A DNA stretch of 21,677 nucleotides from Clostridiales bacterium (GCA_020859965.1 JAJBVF010000042.1:1-21677), one strand, 5' to 3'. Shown: positions 1 to 8,235, counted from the stretch's first letter. Numbers and translations: made by a program. The notes: generated by a model from the letters alone, not told the origin.

Positions 1-2
1 TA

Positions 3-1940
3 GATGATTACAGAAAAGCATACAAAGCCGGAAAAAAGGATTACCAGGCGCGCATGATGCGCGGCGAACGCCCCACGCTTCAGGTTCTGGATGAAATCCT
101 GCCCCCGGAAGCTCTGCCAATGACATCCCTGGGACTTGTACAGATCCCGATTGATCAGATCGTCGGCACACGATACGGCGGTCGCAGCAATGCCTTCGCA
201 GGCAATTATATGCCGATTCTGGAAGAAGGCTCCGAATTCTCCCATAAATGGGCGGATTTAAGCACCGCGCATACAGAGGAGGGCATCCGTGAACCGATCA
301 AAGCGTGGGAATACATGAACCGCTTCTATGTGGAAGAGGGAAACAAGCGTGTCAGCGTGATGAAATATTTTGAGGCAATATCCATCCCCGGAACGGTGAC
401 CCGCATTCTTCCGAAACGCACAGGTGATAAAAAGGTTGTGATCTACTATGAATTTGTTGATTTTTACAACCTGTCCAAAATTAACTATATTGAATTTTCA
501 AAAGAGGGAAGCTTTGCAAAGCTGCAGGCGGCGGTCGGAAAAGCTCCGGATGAACTGTGGGATGACGACGATCGGCTGAATTTCAGCTCTATCTACACAC
601 GTTTTACCGCGGCTTTCCAGGCAAAGGGCGGCGGCAAACTCCCGATCACCCCCGGCGATGCGTTCCTCGCCTTTATTACGCTATATGGATATGATGCTGT
701 AAATGACATTACCACTGATGAAATGAAGACGCTGGTTGCGAAAGCATGGGAAGAATTTCAGCTGCTGACCGAAGAAGAAACGGTTGATCTGAAAATGGCT
801 CCCACAAAGGAGAAAAAGCCCCTGTTGAGCCGCCTGCTTCCCAGCAGTCCGTCAAAGCTGAAGATCGCTTTTGTCTATGACAAGACTCCCGGCTCCTCCG
901 CATGGATCTATTCACATGAACTCGGGCGCCTGCACCTCGAGCAGACCTTCCCGGAAGAGGTGAGCACAATCGCTTACAGCGGCATCACGGCCGAGACCAT
1001 CGATTCCTGCTTAAACGAAGCGATCGCGCAGGGCTGCAATCTGATTTTTACGACCACACCGGTCTTTGCCGCTGCCAGTGTAAAAGCAGCGATCGCGAAT
1101 CAGGACGTCCGCATTCTGAACTGTTCGCTAAACACCTCGCACCGCTACATACGCACCTATTACGCGCGCATGCATGAGGCAAAGTTTCTGATGGGCGCCA
1201 TTGCCGGCGCGATGGCGGAGAACAACAGGCTGACTTACATTGCGGATTATCCGCTGTTCGGCACGATTTCCAACATCAATGCCTTTGCACTCGGAGCGAA
1301 AATGATCAATCCGCGGGCAAAGGTCTACTTGGAGTGGTCTTCCAAAAAGGATGTGGATATCAACGAAGAGATCCGCCGCATCAACCCTGCCTGCATTTCC
1401 GGTAAAGATATGGTGATCCCGGAAGAGGCTTCCCGCTATTTCGGCATCTACCACATGGTAAACGGCCGCCCGCAGAATCTGGCGATGCCGCTTTGCCACT
1501 GGGGCCGTTTTTACGAAAAACTGATCCGGACAATCATGGACGGTACCTGGAAATACGACGACACCGGCAAGGCGATCAACTATTGGTGGGGTATGTCCTC
1601 CGGCGTGGTGGACGTCATCTGCTCTCAGAACCTGCCGATCGGCACCAAGCGGCTGGTAGAACTGTTAAAACACACCATCAGCGCCGGCGAGTTCAATCCC
1701 TTCTCCGGTGTCCTTTACTCACAGACCGGCATCGTCCGCCCCTGGGGAAGCTCTTCCTCTGCCGCGCCTGATGGATGGTCAGCTTCTGGAGCAGAAACAG
1801 AAGATCCCCTGACTCCGGAACAAGTCGTCAAAATGGACTGGCTCGCTGAAAACGTAATCGGCTCTATCCCTGAAGAATATGAGCTGAAAGAACAGGCAAA
1901 ACCGGTTGTTGCTCAGCAGGGAGTCAAAAAGCAGGCTTAA
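3..1940 (+). CDS. ParB-like/BMP-family substrate-binding protein, 5' end outside window
   Basis: The reading frame is open to the left edge. The codons before the ATG at 54 continue in a sensible way (DDYRKAYKAGKKDYQAR), and that ATG has no clear ribosome binding site, so the true start lies upstream. Two parts are visible. Counting from the ATG at 54, residues about 25-125 resemble a ParB/sulfiredoxin-like fold, with an IPIDQI strand, then GIREPIKAWEY and an EEGNKRVSV box. From about residue 265 (SKLKIAFVYDKTP) the protein matches the basic membrane protein/PnrA periplasmic-binding fold, with FMGAIAG-like and GTISNINAFALGA segments. BMP proteins normally bind nucleosides or similar ligands for ABC importers. 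With the N-terminus missing, a signal peptide or lipobox cannot be judged, so a cytoplasmic sensor role is possible. The metallophosphoesterase gene follows after 75 nt. The family is fairly sure; ligand and location are unknown. Confidence 0.85.
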   Translation, partial: DDYRKAYKAGKKDYQARMMRGERPTLQVLDEILPPEALPMTSLGLVQIPIDQIVGTRYGGRSNAFAGNYMPILEEGSEFSHKWADLSTAHTEEGIREPIKAWEYMNRFYVEEGNKRVSVMKYFEAISIPGTVTRILPKRTGDKKVVIYYEFVDFYNLSKINYIEFSKEGSFAKLQAAVGKAPDELWDDDDRLNFSSIYTRFTAAFQAKGGGKLPITPGDAFLAFITLYGYDAVNDITTDEMKTLVAKAWEEFQLLTEEETVDLKMAPTKEKKPLLSRLLPSSPSKLKIAFVYDKTPGSSAWIYSHELGRLHLEQTFPEEVSTIAYSGITAETIDSCLNEAIAQGCNLIFTTTPVFAAASVKAAIANQDVRILNCSLNTSHRYIRTYYARMHEAKFLMGAIAGAMAENNRLTYIADYPLFGTISNINAFALGAKMINPRAKVYLEWSSKKDVDINEEIRRINPACISGKDMVIPEEASRYFGIYHMVNGRPQNLAMPLCHWGRFYEKLIRTIMDGTWKYDDTGKAINYWWGMSSGVVDVICSQNLPIGTKRLVELLKHTISAGEFNPFSGVLYSQTGIVRPWGSSSSAAPDGWSASGAETEDPLTPEQVVKMDWLAENVIGSIPEEYELKEQAKPVVAQQGVKKQA

Positions 1941-1992
1941 TCTGGCGCGTTGCCCGACAGGGACTCAGAAAGCAGGCTTAACCTGACGCGTT
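1917..1992 (+). repeat. Imperfect tandem duplication of a gene's 3' end
   Basis: A 35-bp segment at 1917-1951 recurs at 1958-1992 (period 41, four mismatches). The first copy contains the last codons and TAA stop of the BMP-family gene. The second copy keeps the same GCAGGCTTAA core but is untranslated. It looks like an old tandem duplication across the stop codon. Similar tail duplications follow two other genes here. Confidence 0.8.
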
Positions 1993-2015
1993 AACGGAAA
2001 GGAAAATCAATCACC

Positions 2016-2657
2016 ATGCGGATCATGGCCATCGCGGATGAAGAATCCGCCTATCTCTGGGATCATTTTGAAAAAGAAAAACTGGAAGGGATTGACCTCA
2101 TCATTTCCTGCGGGGATCTGAATCCAAATTACCTGTCTTTTCTTACCACGTTTTCTTCCGCGCCGGTTCTCTATGTCCACGGGAATCACGATGAGAAATA
2201 CGACAAAATACCGCCGGAAGGCTGTATCTGTATTGATGATGATATTTTTGTGTACAACGGCATTCGCATTCTGGGGCTGGGCGGCTCCATGCGCTATCGC
2301 CCCGGCGAATACCAGTACACCGAACAGGAAATGCGCAGACGTGTGCGGCGGCTTGGCTGGAAACTCTTCCGCCACCACGGATTTGACATTCTGGTAACAC
2401 ACGCACCCGCCTATCAGCTCAACGATGGGCGTGACCTGCCTCACCAGGGGTTTAAAAGCTTTCTTACACTGATGGACAAATATCATCCGCGCTTCTTTCT
2501 GCACGGGCATGTCCATATGTCTTACGGCAGACAGCACAAGCGGTATGACAAGTATCAGGATACGCATGTGATCAATGCGTATGAACGATATGTGTTTGAC
2601 TATGAGGCGCAGACTGAGGCGCTGCTGACTCCGTCCTATTTTGGGATTCAGCAGTAA
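2016..2657 (+). CDS. Calcineurin-like metallophosphoesterase
   Basis: A 213-residue single-domain metallophosphoesterase, probably cytoplasmic because no signal peptide or membrane segment is visible. Metal-binding motifs seen are SCGDLNPNYL (residues 31-40), the GNHDE box (56-60) and HGHVH (about 163-167). A GLGGSMRY segment typical of small phosphoesterases lies between them. The first motif, usually D-x-H, reads ADEES (7-11), so the expected histidine is absent. The aspartate may still bind metal, and clostridial relatives as I recall them share this feature. The ATG is preceded by GGAAAGGA with a rather long spacing. The gene lies 75 nt after the BMP-family gene on the same strand, suggesting co-transcription, and converges with the glycosyltransferase gene only 6 nt away. 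Its substrate (phosphoprotein, nucleotide or phosphodiester) cannot be told from sequence. Confidence 0.85.
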   Translation: MRIMAIADEESAYLWDHFEKEKLEGIDLIISCGDLNPNYLSFLTTFSSAPVLYVHGNHDEKYDKIPPEGCICIDDDIFVYNGIRILGLGGSMRYRPGEYQYTEQEMRRRVRRLGWKLFRHHGFDILVTHAPAYQLNDGRDLPHQGFKSFLTLMDKYHPRFFLHGHVHMSYGRQHKRYDKYQDTHVINAYERYVFDYEAQTEALLTPSYFGIQQ

Positions 2658-2663
2658 GCCCTC

Positions 2664-3587
2664 TCACTGTTCCTTCCGCCCGATCTTCCTTGATATGAGA
2701 TACCTCGGTCTTCCCTTTACCTCTTCATAAATCTTGCCGATGTAATAACCGATGATTCCCAGACTGATCATCACAAGGCTTCCGATGATCAGAATCAGCA
2801 GAATCACCGTTGTAAATCCTTCTACCGCGTGTCCGGAAAAATAACGAACCAGCGTCTGAATCCCCAGAATGATCGCCGCAACAAATACTGCGACACCGGC
2901 GATCGTCACACACTGCAGCGCAGTTGTTGAGAAAATGGCAATGTTTTTGATCGCATACTGGATCAGTGAGCGGGTAGACCATTTAGATTCGCCTTCCGTA
3001 CGCTCCTGCACGTCAAATTCTACGGAAACTGTCTTAAAACCGATCCACGACGACAGCGCCCGGAAAAACACATTCCGCTCCGGCAATGACAGGAGTGCGT
3101 CCACCGCGCGGCGATCCAGCAGTTTAAAATCCGAAGCGCGTGACATATCGATCTTCACCGCTTTGGAAATCAGCTTATAAAAGAGCCCCGCACTCATTCG
3201 ATGCAGTGTACTCTCTTTTCCCCGGGTACGCTTCACACCTTCAATCACCTCGTAGCCCTGCTCCCAGAGCCGGTACATCTCCACCAGTGTTTCCGGCGGG
3301 TGCTGCAGATCACAGTCCATCACCGCGCAGCAGTCTCCGGAGGCTTCCGCCAGTCCGGCCAGCATTGCGGATTCCTTGCCAAAGTTTCTCGAAAAAAGGA
3401 TGCCTGTGACATGCGGGTTTTCTTCGGCCGCCTGTTCAATCTCACTCCAGGTATTGTCTTTCGAGCCATCATTTACAAAGACAATCTCATACGGTATCTG
3501 CTCCGCCGACAGAATCCGATCAATCGTCTCCGAAGCCTTTCTGATCATTTTTTCCTCGTTGTACGCGGGAAGTATTACCGAAAGCAT
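2664..3587 (-). CDS. GtrB/DPM1-like polyprenyl-phosphate glycosyltransferase (GT2)
   Basis: A 307-residue GT2 enzyme. It opens with MLSVILPAYNEE, has the VNDGSKD loop near residue 40, the DCD metal/nucleotide motif at 91-93 followed by LQHP, and two hydrophobic segments near residues 230-253 and 262-287. This architecture fits enzymes that move a sugar from a nucleotide donor to undecaprenyl phosphate on the inner face of the membrane, so that it can decorate a wall polymer outside. No GtcA-type flippase is next to it. It is the last gene of the minus-strand polymer cluster, 154 nt after the original end of the LicD frame. An AAGGA element sits nine bases before the ATG. The product could decorate the cluster's polymer or another glycan; the sugar is unknown. 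Confidence 0.9.
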   Translation of the reverse strand: MLSVILPAYNEEKMIRKASETIDRILSAEQIPYEIVFVNDGSKDNTWSEIEQAAEENPHVTGILFSRNFGKESAMLAGLAEASGDCCAVMDCDLQHPPETLVEMYRLWEQGYEVIEGVKRTRGKESTLHRMSAGLFYKLISKAVKIDMSRASDFKLLDRRAVDALLSLPERNVFFRALSSWIGFKTVSVEFDVQERTEGESKWSTRSLIQYAIKNIAIFSTTALQCVTIAGVAVFVAAIILGIQTLVRYFSGHAVEGFTTVILLILIIGSLVMISLGIIGYYIGKIYEEVKGRPRYLISRKIGRKEQ

Positions 3588-3741
3588 TCCACCATATCCT
3601 TTCCATCCAAAGAAAAAAACTCCTGTTTCATACTGTCACAGATACAGTAAATCACCATGCAGCGGTTTTCACTGCACCACTACAATGCAAAAGCTGATTG
3701 CTCCGTTCCTTTGTGCCAGACGCAGGGCTGCAATGCCGCCA

Positions 3742-3873
3742 TCAGAGATCCGGCGATCCATCACCCTGAGTTTTTTCTATATAAGGTCCAAGATCCATAA
3801 GCACCGTTTCATGACTTGCCCTGCGCTGACTGACCGGCGGCAGCTGCATGTAGTCTCCGTACAGCCATGTCAG
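3742..3873 (-). pseudogene. Untranslated C-terminal tail of the LicD frame
   Basis: Directly after the TAA of the LicD-fusion gene (3874-3876), the same frame stays open for 43 codons and ends in TGA at 3742-3744. It reads LTWLYGDYMQLPPV..., then SHETVLMDLGPYIEKTQ. The YGDYMxLPP segment is the usual C-terminal signature of LicD proteins, which commonly read DYDxYLxxxYGDYMxLPP. The intact frame would therefore be about 700 residues, and a single base change of an expected Tyr codon (TAC or TAT) to TAA explains the break. A basecalling or assembly error is the main alternative. Confidence 0.8.
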
Positions 3874-5841
3874 TTAGCTGTCATAGTCTCTGGGCACCGG
3901 AAGCGGATGTCCTTCAAAATCCACATACACAGCTTCTGAAAGCCAGCTTTCCGGAAACGCGCCCCTGCCCATATTCTGTCCCATTCCGTCATACAGGAAA
4001 CCGGTCTCTTTTTTCCGGAAAAATACCAGCGTGTGATCGCGCGCCCACAAGGCAAGCTTCATCGGAATGATATGCCTGAGACGGCTTACGATCCATCGGA
4101 TCACCGGATGGCTTCCGTCGCCTTTCACATCTGTATTTCCCCATTTATTAAATACGATCGACCGTGTCAGCTTTGTGACCATAAAATGAAGCTTCTGCGA
4201 TCCTTTATGTGCTGCTGTTCGGTCATGCGCGAAAATATCCAGAAAAATCCCGCTGTGAATGTCTTCAAAACGCGCCATGAATTCGGATGAAAAGATGGTA
4301 TCATTCACTCGTATTCTTGTATAGGGATTATAATTCGAAAGCTGAAGAAAATAAGCATCCGAAAGCTCACCAGGCGCCACCTGGAGAAACCGCTCATATT
4401 CTTCCCGCGTCATCATCACATCCACATCATCGTCCCATGGGATAAAGCCATGATGACGGATCGCTCCCAGTAATGTGCCTCCGGCAAGAAAATACTGTAT
4501 CCCGTGCTTCCGGCATATGCGATCCACTTCCAGCAGTGTACCCAGTAAAACATTCTGCAGGGCTTTCAATTTGCCTGAATAAGCGTTGTCAAAATAAACC
4601 TGCAACTTTATGCTGGCCTTATCATTAACCGTCATTTGACGCTGCAGACTCCACACAAGCATACACAGTCCGTCTTCCAGCGTGATCGCCGGTTCGAAAC
4701 CATAGTGCCGCAAAAGCTGTGTATTTAAAAAAGCTCCCGAATTTCTCTTTGATGATCCATCGGTATTCATCCGAAGCCGGCAGGATTCCGGAAAATTCCG
4801 GTAAAGAAGCATTGCCGCCTCTCCTTTTGTCAGATCTGAGTCCTTGCCGGATACGTTGAAAATCTTATTCGCCGGACAGCGGGTCAGTACGAACTGAATC
4901 GCTGTCAGTACATCGTGTATGCAGATATAAGAGCTGCGCTCCGGCGACAGCGAAACCAGAATTTCCCTGCCTGTCACAGCCTTTTCTGCAATCTCATCAA
5001 TCCAATTGTCCAACCAGTATTCACGGTTTCCAAAAGAGCTCCCTGAAACAGGCTCCCGCCTAAAAGACAGGATCTTGCCGCCTCTTTCAACAGTTCCGGC
5101 TTCAGAGCATCCAAATCCTGATCCGTAAATCAGTCCTGTCCGAAGGATTTCATAAGAAAATCCGCCGGAGGCTGCATGCTCCGCCACTTCCTGTTCCATT
5201 GCGCGCAACAGAAGCTGTACTTCCGCGCCATCCTGTGCAAAGTTCTCTTCCTCCGCAAAATTTTCAAAGCTTTCTGCTTTCAATTCCCGCAGTTCATTTT
5301 CTGAGGCAGCAAACGCAGACGGCAATTTTCCATAAACCCGCCCGTCCGACAGTAATAGCATTCGCTTAAAAGACATGCCGGACAGGCAGTCCAGCAGATC
5401 CACAAAATGACGCAGCGCGTCTGCCTGTTCATCAACTGATGGACTCACCTTCCGGCAGCAATATCCAGTCAGGATCAGATAATCGGCCTCCTCCGGCGCA
5501 AATACCTGCCTCGGCTCTTCATCCGATTCTTCTCCAAAGCATTTTGTCACGCGCAGACTGCCGCCTTCCCAGACGGCTTCCTGTACTTTCACATCGCTTC
5601 GGGATAATTTTGATTTTGCCGGATTCAGATCTGAGGAGCCATCCGGATTTGCCGCAACAGAAGCCGGCGCATCTTCATTCCACGCAAGAAAAGACCATGC
5701 GATCGCCCTCTGCAATTCAGGACTATCGCCAATCAGCAAAACACGCGCCCCTTCCAGATCCTCACCGCGAATCAGCTTCGACCGCTTGGGCGCCTGCACC
5801 CAGTCCTGCTCAAATTCATTTCGCTTATCCCTTAGCCTCAT
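3874..5841 (-). CDS. Degenerate SDR-LicD fusion, C-terminally truncated by a nonsense codon
   Basis: About 655 residues as read. The N-terminal part (about 30-400) is built like an extended SDR/NAD-epimerase but has lost its key motifs. The nucleotide loop reads IGDSPEL instead of GxxGxxG. LLLSDGRVYG still marks the serine strand, but where YxxxK is expected the sequence reads QLLLR. From about residue 410 it is a LicD-type transferase with GGTLLGAIRHHGFIPW and the acidic DDDVD motif (470-474), which binds metal and nucleotide in this fold. LicD proteins transfer phosphocholine or related phospho-groups to teichoic acids. Translation stops at TAA 3874-3876, before the conserved YGDYMxLPP motif, so activity is doubtful. 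The ATG at 5841 is preferred over 5847 because GGGGTG lies seven bases before it. The neighbouring SDR gene could be the source of the first domain. Confidence 0.85.
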   Translation of the reverse strand: MRLRDKRNEFEQDWVQAPKRSKLIRGEDLEGARVLLIGDSPELQRAIAWSFLAWNEDAPASVAANPDGSSDLNPAKSKLSRSDVKVQEAVWEGGSLRVTKCFGEESDEEPRQVFAPEEADYLILTGYCCRKVSPSVDEQADALRHFVDLLDCLSGMSFKRMLLLSDGRVYGKLPSAFAASENELRELKAESFENFAEEENFAQDGAEVQLLLRAMEQEVAEHAASGGFSYEILRTGLIYGSGFGCSEAGTVERGGKILSFRREPVSGSSFGNREYWLDNWIDEIAEKAVTGREILVSLSPERSSYICIHDVLTAIQFVLTRCPANKIFNVSGKDSDLTKGEAAMLLYRNFPESCRLRMNTDGSSKRNSGAFLNTQLLRHYGFEPAITLEDGLCMLVWSLQRQMTVNDKASIKLQVYFDNAYSGKLKALQNVLLGTLLEVDRICRKHGIQYFLAGGTLLGAIRHHGFIPWDDDVDVMMTREEYERFLQVAPGELSDAYFLQLSNYNPYTRIRVNDTIFSSEFMARFEDIHSGIFLDIFAHDRTAAHKGSQKLHFMVTKLTRSIVFNKWGNTDVKGDGSHPVIRWIVSRLRHIIPMKLALWARDHTLVFFRKKETGFLYDGMGQNMGRGAFPESWLSEAVYVDFEGHPLPVPRDYDS

Positions 5842-5956
5842 ACGCATTCACCCCAAAGCGTCTCATGCTCCACGCTATCGGATCCCCGCTCATCTCGCCG
5901 GCACCTGAAATCCCGGAAGCCCGTATCATAATATCATGTGCATTCTGCCTGTCTGT

Positions 5957-6079
5957 TGCACATTATTTTTCTCATTTCACCAACGCACATTGCAACGCCG
6001 TTCTGCACCATTTCTCTCATTTCACCGACGCCGCATTGCAACGCTTTTTATATTATTTCTCACATTTCATCGATGCCAT
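5957..6079 (-). repeat. Three-unit degenerate tandem repeat (about 45 bp) at gene end
   Basis: Units lie at 6037-6079, 5991-6036 and about 5957-5990. On the minus strand each has a core like GGTGAAATGAGAGAAAT, and the first two end in GCGTTGCA. The first unit contains the last codons and stop of the SDR gene; the other two lie in the 211-nt gap before the LicD-fusion start. Copies differ at many positions, so the array is old. There are no spacers of CRISPR type. Confidence 0.75.
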
Positions 6080-7273
6080 CAGCCGCTCAAACATCTCCGG
6101 CAGTGGCACCTGCGCCTTCCAGCCAAGTGCGCGCACTTTCTCCGAACAGATCAGCATCTGCGATGTCGGCGCATAGCCGTATTGATTTGCATCTTCCGGA
6201 ATATCAAACACCAGCCGTGAACCGCTCTGCGGATACCTTTCGATCAGCATTTCGGCCATCCCCCGAATGGTGCCGTACGTCTCTTCGTTGGAAATATTGT
6301 AGGCTTCTCCATCTTTCCCGCGAAGCAGCACCGTCAGAAGCCCCAGCACTGCATCTGTCGTATAACAATAACAATGTGCCTTGCTTCCATCTGTGTGCAG
6401 CACAATATCTTTTCCCTGCATAATACTGCGCGCAAATTGCGCGAACACACGGTTTTCCGTCTTCGGAATTCCCGCGCCAAAGGTCTGCGCCAGACGTGCC
6501 GTTTTCACCGGTACCTGGTATTCATGCGCATATGCCGCACAGAGTCCCTCCGTCATACGCTTGCCTTCCGAATAACTGCTGCGCACCTGCAGCGGGTCAA
6601 TATAGCCGTAATCTGCTTCCCGCACGATTGCCGGCTTTTTAGGGGACTGATTTGCAGGGGAAGCTGCAGTCTCCGATAAGTCAACATCACCAGAGAGCCT
6701 GTCAGCATTTACATCTGAGATTGCAGCAGAAGTATCCGCATCAGCTGATGTGGACACAGCTGCTTGCGGGGCGGAATCCACCACGCCATAGACCTCCATG
6801 GACGAGAGATACACCATACTCTTTACCTGCTTCTCTCTCGCCAGCTCCAGCACATGTTCCGTCCCCTTCAGGGCAGTCGAGATCGTCTCCACCGGGTGAT
6901 CAACAAAATCCTTCGATGCGGTCATGCTCGCACCGTGCAGAATATAATCCACCGGGCCATCTACCGTAAGCGGAGATAAAATATCCCCGGTCACCAGTTC
7001 CAGGCCGTCCTCCAGAAATGCGCCAAGAACCGCTTTCCCTTTTTCCGGATTGCGCACCAGAGCCGCCACCCGGATATCGAGGGACCGGGATACGCTCGCA
7101 CACACCAGCGCACGCGCCATCAAAGATCCGATCAGCCCTGTCGCTCCGGTCACCAGCACTCGTTTTCCCCGAAGCATCTCCCAGTCGATCAGATCAGAGT
7201 CCGCGATCCGCTCCAGATCCTCCTGCACAGTTTGATCGTCATACCAAAGCTTCCGCATTCTGCCATTTTCCAT
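6053..7273 (-). CDS. NAD-dependent extended SDR (epimerase/dehydratase/reductase)
   Basis: About 406 residues. The cofactor loop VTGATGLIG lies near residue 42, YLSSMEVYG carries the catalytic serine, and the YSEGK box gives the Tyr-Lys pair, so unlike the domain in the next gene this one looks catalytic. A stretch of roughly 45 residues rich in Ser, Ala and Asp sits between the serine strand and YSEGK, where family members have a short loop. The start is uncertain: a GTG at 7285 follows AGAGGA with no spacing, while the ATG at 7273 has an AGAGGAG about eleven bases upstream. Lying next to a TarI-like cytidylyltransferase, it may make the alditol or sugar phosphate that becomes CDP-activated, but epimerisation of another nucleotide sugar is equally possible. 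Confidence 0.88.
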   Translation of the reverse strand: MENGRMRKLWYDDQTVQEDLERIADSDLIDWEMLRGKRVLVTGATGLIGSLMARALVCASVSRSLDIRVAALVRNPEKGKAVLGAFLEDGLELVTGDILSPLTVDGPVDYILHGASMTASKDFVDHPVETISTALKGTEHVLELAREKQVKSMVYLSSMEVYGVVDSAPQAAVSTSADADTSAAISDVNADRLSGDVDLSETAASPANQSPKKPAIVREADYGYIDPLQVRSSYSEGKRMTEGLCAAYAHEYQVPVKTARLAQTFGAGIPKTENRVFAQFARSIMQGKDIVLHTDGSKAHCYCYTTDAVLGLLTVLLRGKDGEAYNISNEETYGTIRGMAEMLIERYPQSGSRLVFDIPEDANQYGYAPTSQMLICSEKVRALGWKAQVPLPEMFERLMASMKCEK

Positions 7274-7355
7274 TCCGCACTTCACTCCTCTATCTAAGAA
7301 TCTGCCGCAAAATTACAGGAAAGACATTCATCGTTTCCATTTGCGCCGACCATAA

Positions 7356-7370
7356 GGCTGCAAAGCAGCC
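7356..7370 (-). other. Short hairpin after the cytidylyltransferase stop codon
   Basis: GGCTGCAAAGCAGCC is a perfect 6-bp stem with a 3-nt loop, four bases beyond the stop codon of the upstream gene. No T-run follows on the minus strand, so it is not a standard terminator. It may set RNA stability or partial readthrough into the SDR gene. Confidence 0.35.
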
Positions 7371-7374
7371 GCCA

Positions 7375-8157
7375 CTACGCCTGCTCCTTCCGCCGACGGT
7401 ATCTTCTCATCTTCGACGCGATGCGATCCGGCTGCGTCAGGCCAAATGCCTGCTCGTTTTCCCGATATTGCAAAAGCGCACGGAACATATATACATCCTC
7501 CGGGGTCGTCACTTTGATATTGCCGCGATTGCCGGGGACAATGTGCGGCTGACGTCCCAATGCGCGGTAGATTGTGCAGGCATCAACCATATTTTCATAG
7601 CGGTTCTCCCGCACACGTATTTTTTCATGCGCATCCAGTATATCCTTCAGATAAAAGCTCTGCGGCGCCTGCGCGGCATAGCTCTCACTGCGAAGCGGCA
7701 GTTCATCCACCTTTCGTCCGTCATGGCTCACCAGAATCGTCTCATAACAGAGCGTAGACGTAATCGCGCTTCCGTAGGTCTTTACACTCTCAATATTTTC
7801 ACTGATCACATCATATTCCACACATGGACGGACGCCATCGTGAATCAGCACAATGGAGTCCTCCGGATTTTCCTCACGCGCCCGCACAAGCGCGTTGTAA
7901 ATCGAATCCTGTGCAGTCTCACCGCCCGGAACCACCGCCGCAAGCTTATCGATATAATACTCCTGTGCCAGCGCCTCCGCGTAATCGATATATTCCTTAT
8001 TCATCGCCAGGTAAATCCGGTCGATCTCATCATGATCCTGAAACAGCTGCAGCGTATGAATCAGGATCGGCTTCCCATTAATTTCAAGAAATTGTTTCGG
8101 AATGCCGGCTCCCATCCGGACGCCGCTTCCTCCCGCAAAAATAATCGCTATGTTCAT
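7375..8157 (-). CDS. TarI/IspD-family cytidylyltransferase, probably alditol-phosphate specific
   Basis: 260 residues of the IspD/TarI nucleotidyltransferase fold. The CTP loop reads FAGGSGVRMG near the N-terminus, followed by IPKQFLEINGKPILIHT. IHDGVRP lies in the middle, then AAQAPQSF, and NIKVTTPED near the C-terminus. The enzyme joins CMP from CTP to a phosphorylated polyol. PILIHT and the QAPQSF segment resemble TarI (ribitol-5-phosphate) as I remember it. The position between a glycerophosphotransferase and an SDR favours CDP-alditol production for a teichoic-acid-like polymer over the MEP isoprenoid pathway. A good start is supported by GGAGGGAAAGG just before the ATG. The C-terminus carries an extra basic tail (RRYRRRKEQA). 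The substrate is not proven; IspD remains the main alternative. Confidence 0.85.
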   Translation of the reverse strand: MNIAIIFAGGSGVRMGAGIPKQFLEINGKPILIHTLQLFQDHDEIDRIYLAMNKEYIDYAEALAQEYYIDKLAAVVPGGETAQDSIYNALVRAREENPEDSIVLIHDGVRPCVEYDVISENIESVKTYGSAITSTLCYETILVSHDGRKVDELPLRSESYAAQAPQSFYLKDILDAHEKIRVRENRYENMVDACTIYRALGRQPHIVPGNRGNIKVTTPEDVYMFRALLQYRENEQAFGLTQPDRIASKMRRYRRRKEQA

Positions 8158-8235
8158 TCAACCTTTCCCTCCAGACGCTCTGTTTGACATGCCGCAAAGG
8201 CAGCACATGATCCGTTCCGACAGTTGATATTTCAT

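Noticed and set aside
5957..6079. CRISPR array
   Set aside because: Units are directly tandem, diverged, and begin in a coding sequence; there are no constant repeats with unique spacers and no cas genes.
5439..6176. 245-codon plus-strand open frame
   Set aside because: It lies antisense to the LicD fusion start and across the degenerate tandem repeat; the protein is repetitive and Pro/Ser/His-rich with no family motif or ribosome binding site.
7375..8157. Housekeeping IspD of the MEP pathway
   Set aside because: Not excluded, but the position inside a CDP-alditol/teichoic-acid type cluster and TarI-like segments make an alditol cytidylyltransferase more likely.
7018..8187. 389-codon plus-strand open frame
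   Set aside because: Fully antisense to the cytidylyltransferase and SDR genes, which have clear family motifs; no start signals and an Arg/Ile-rich, non-family composition.
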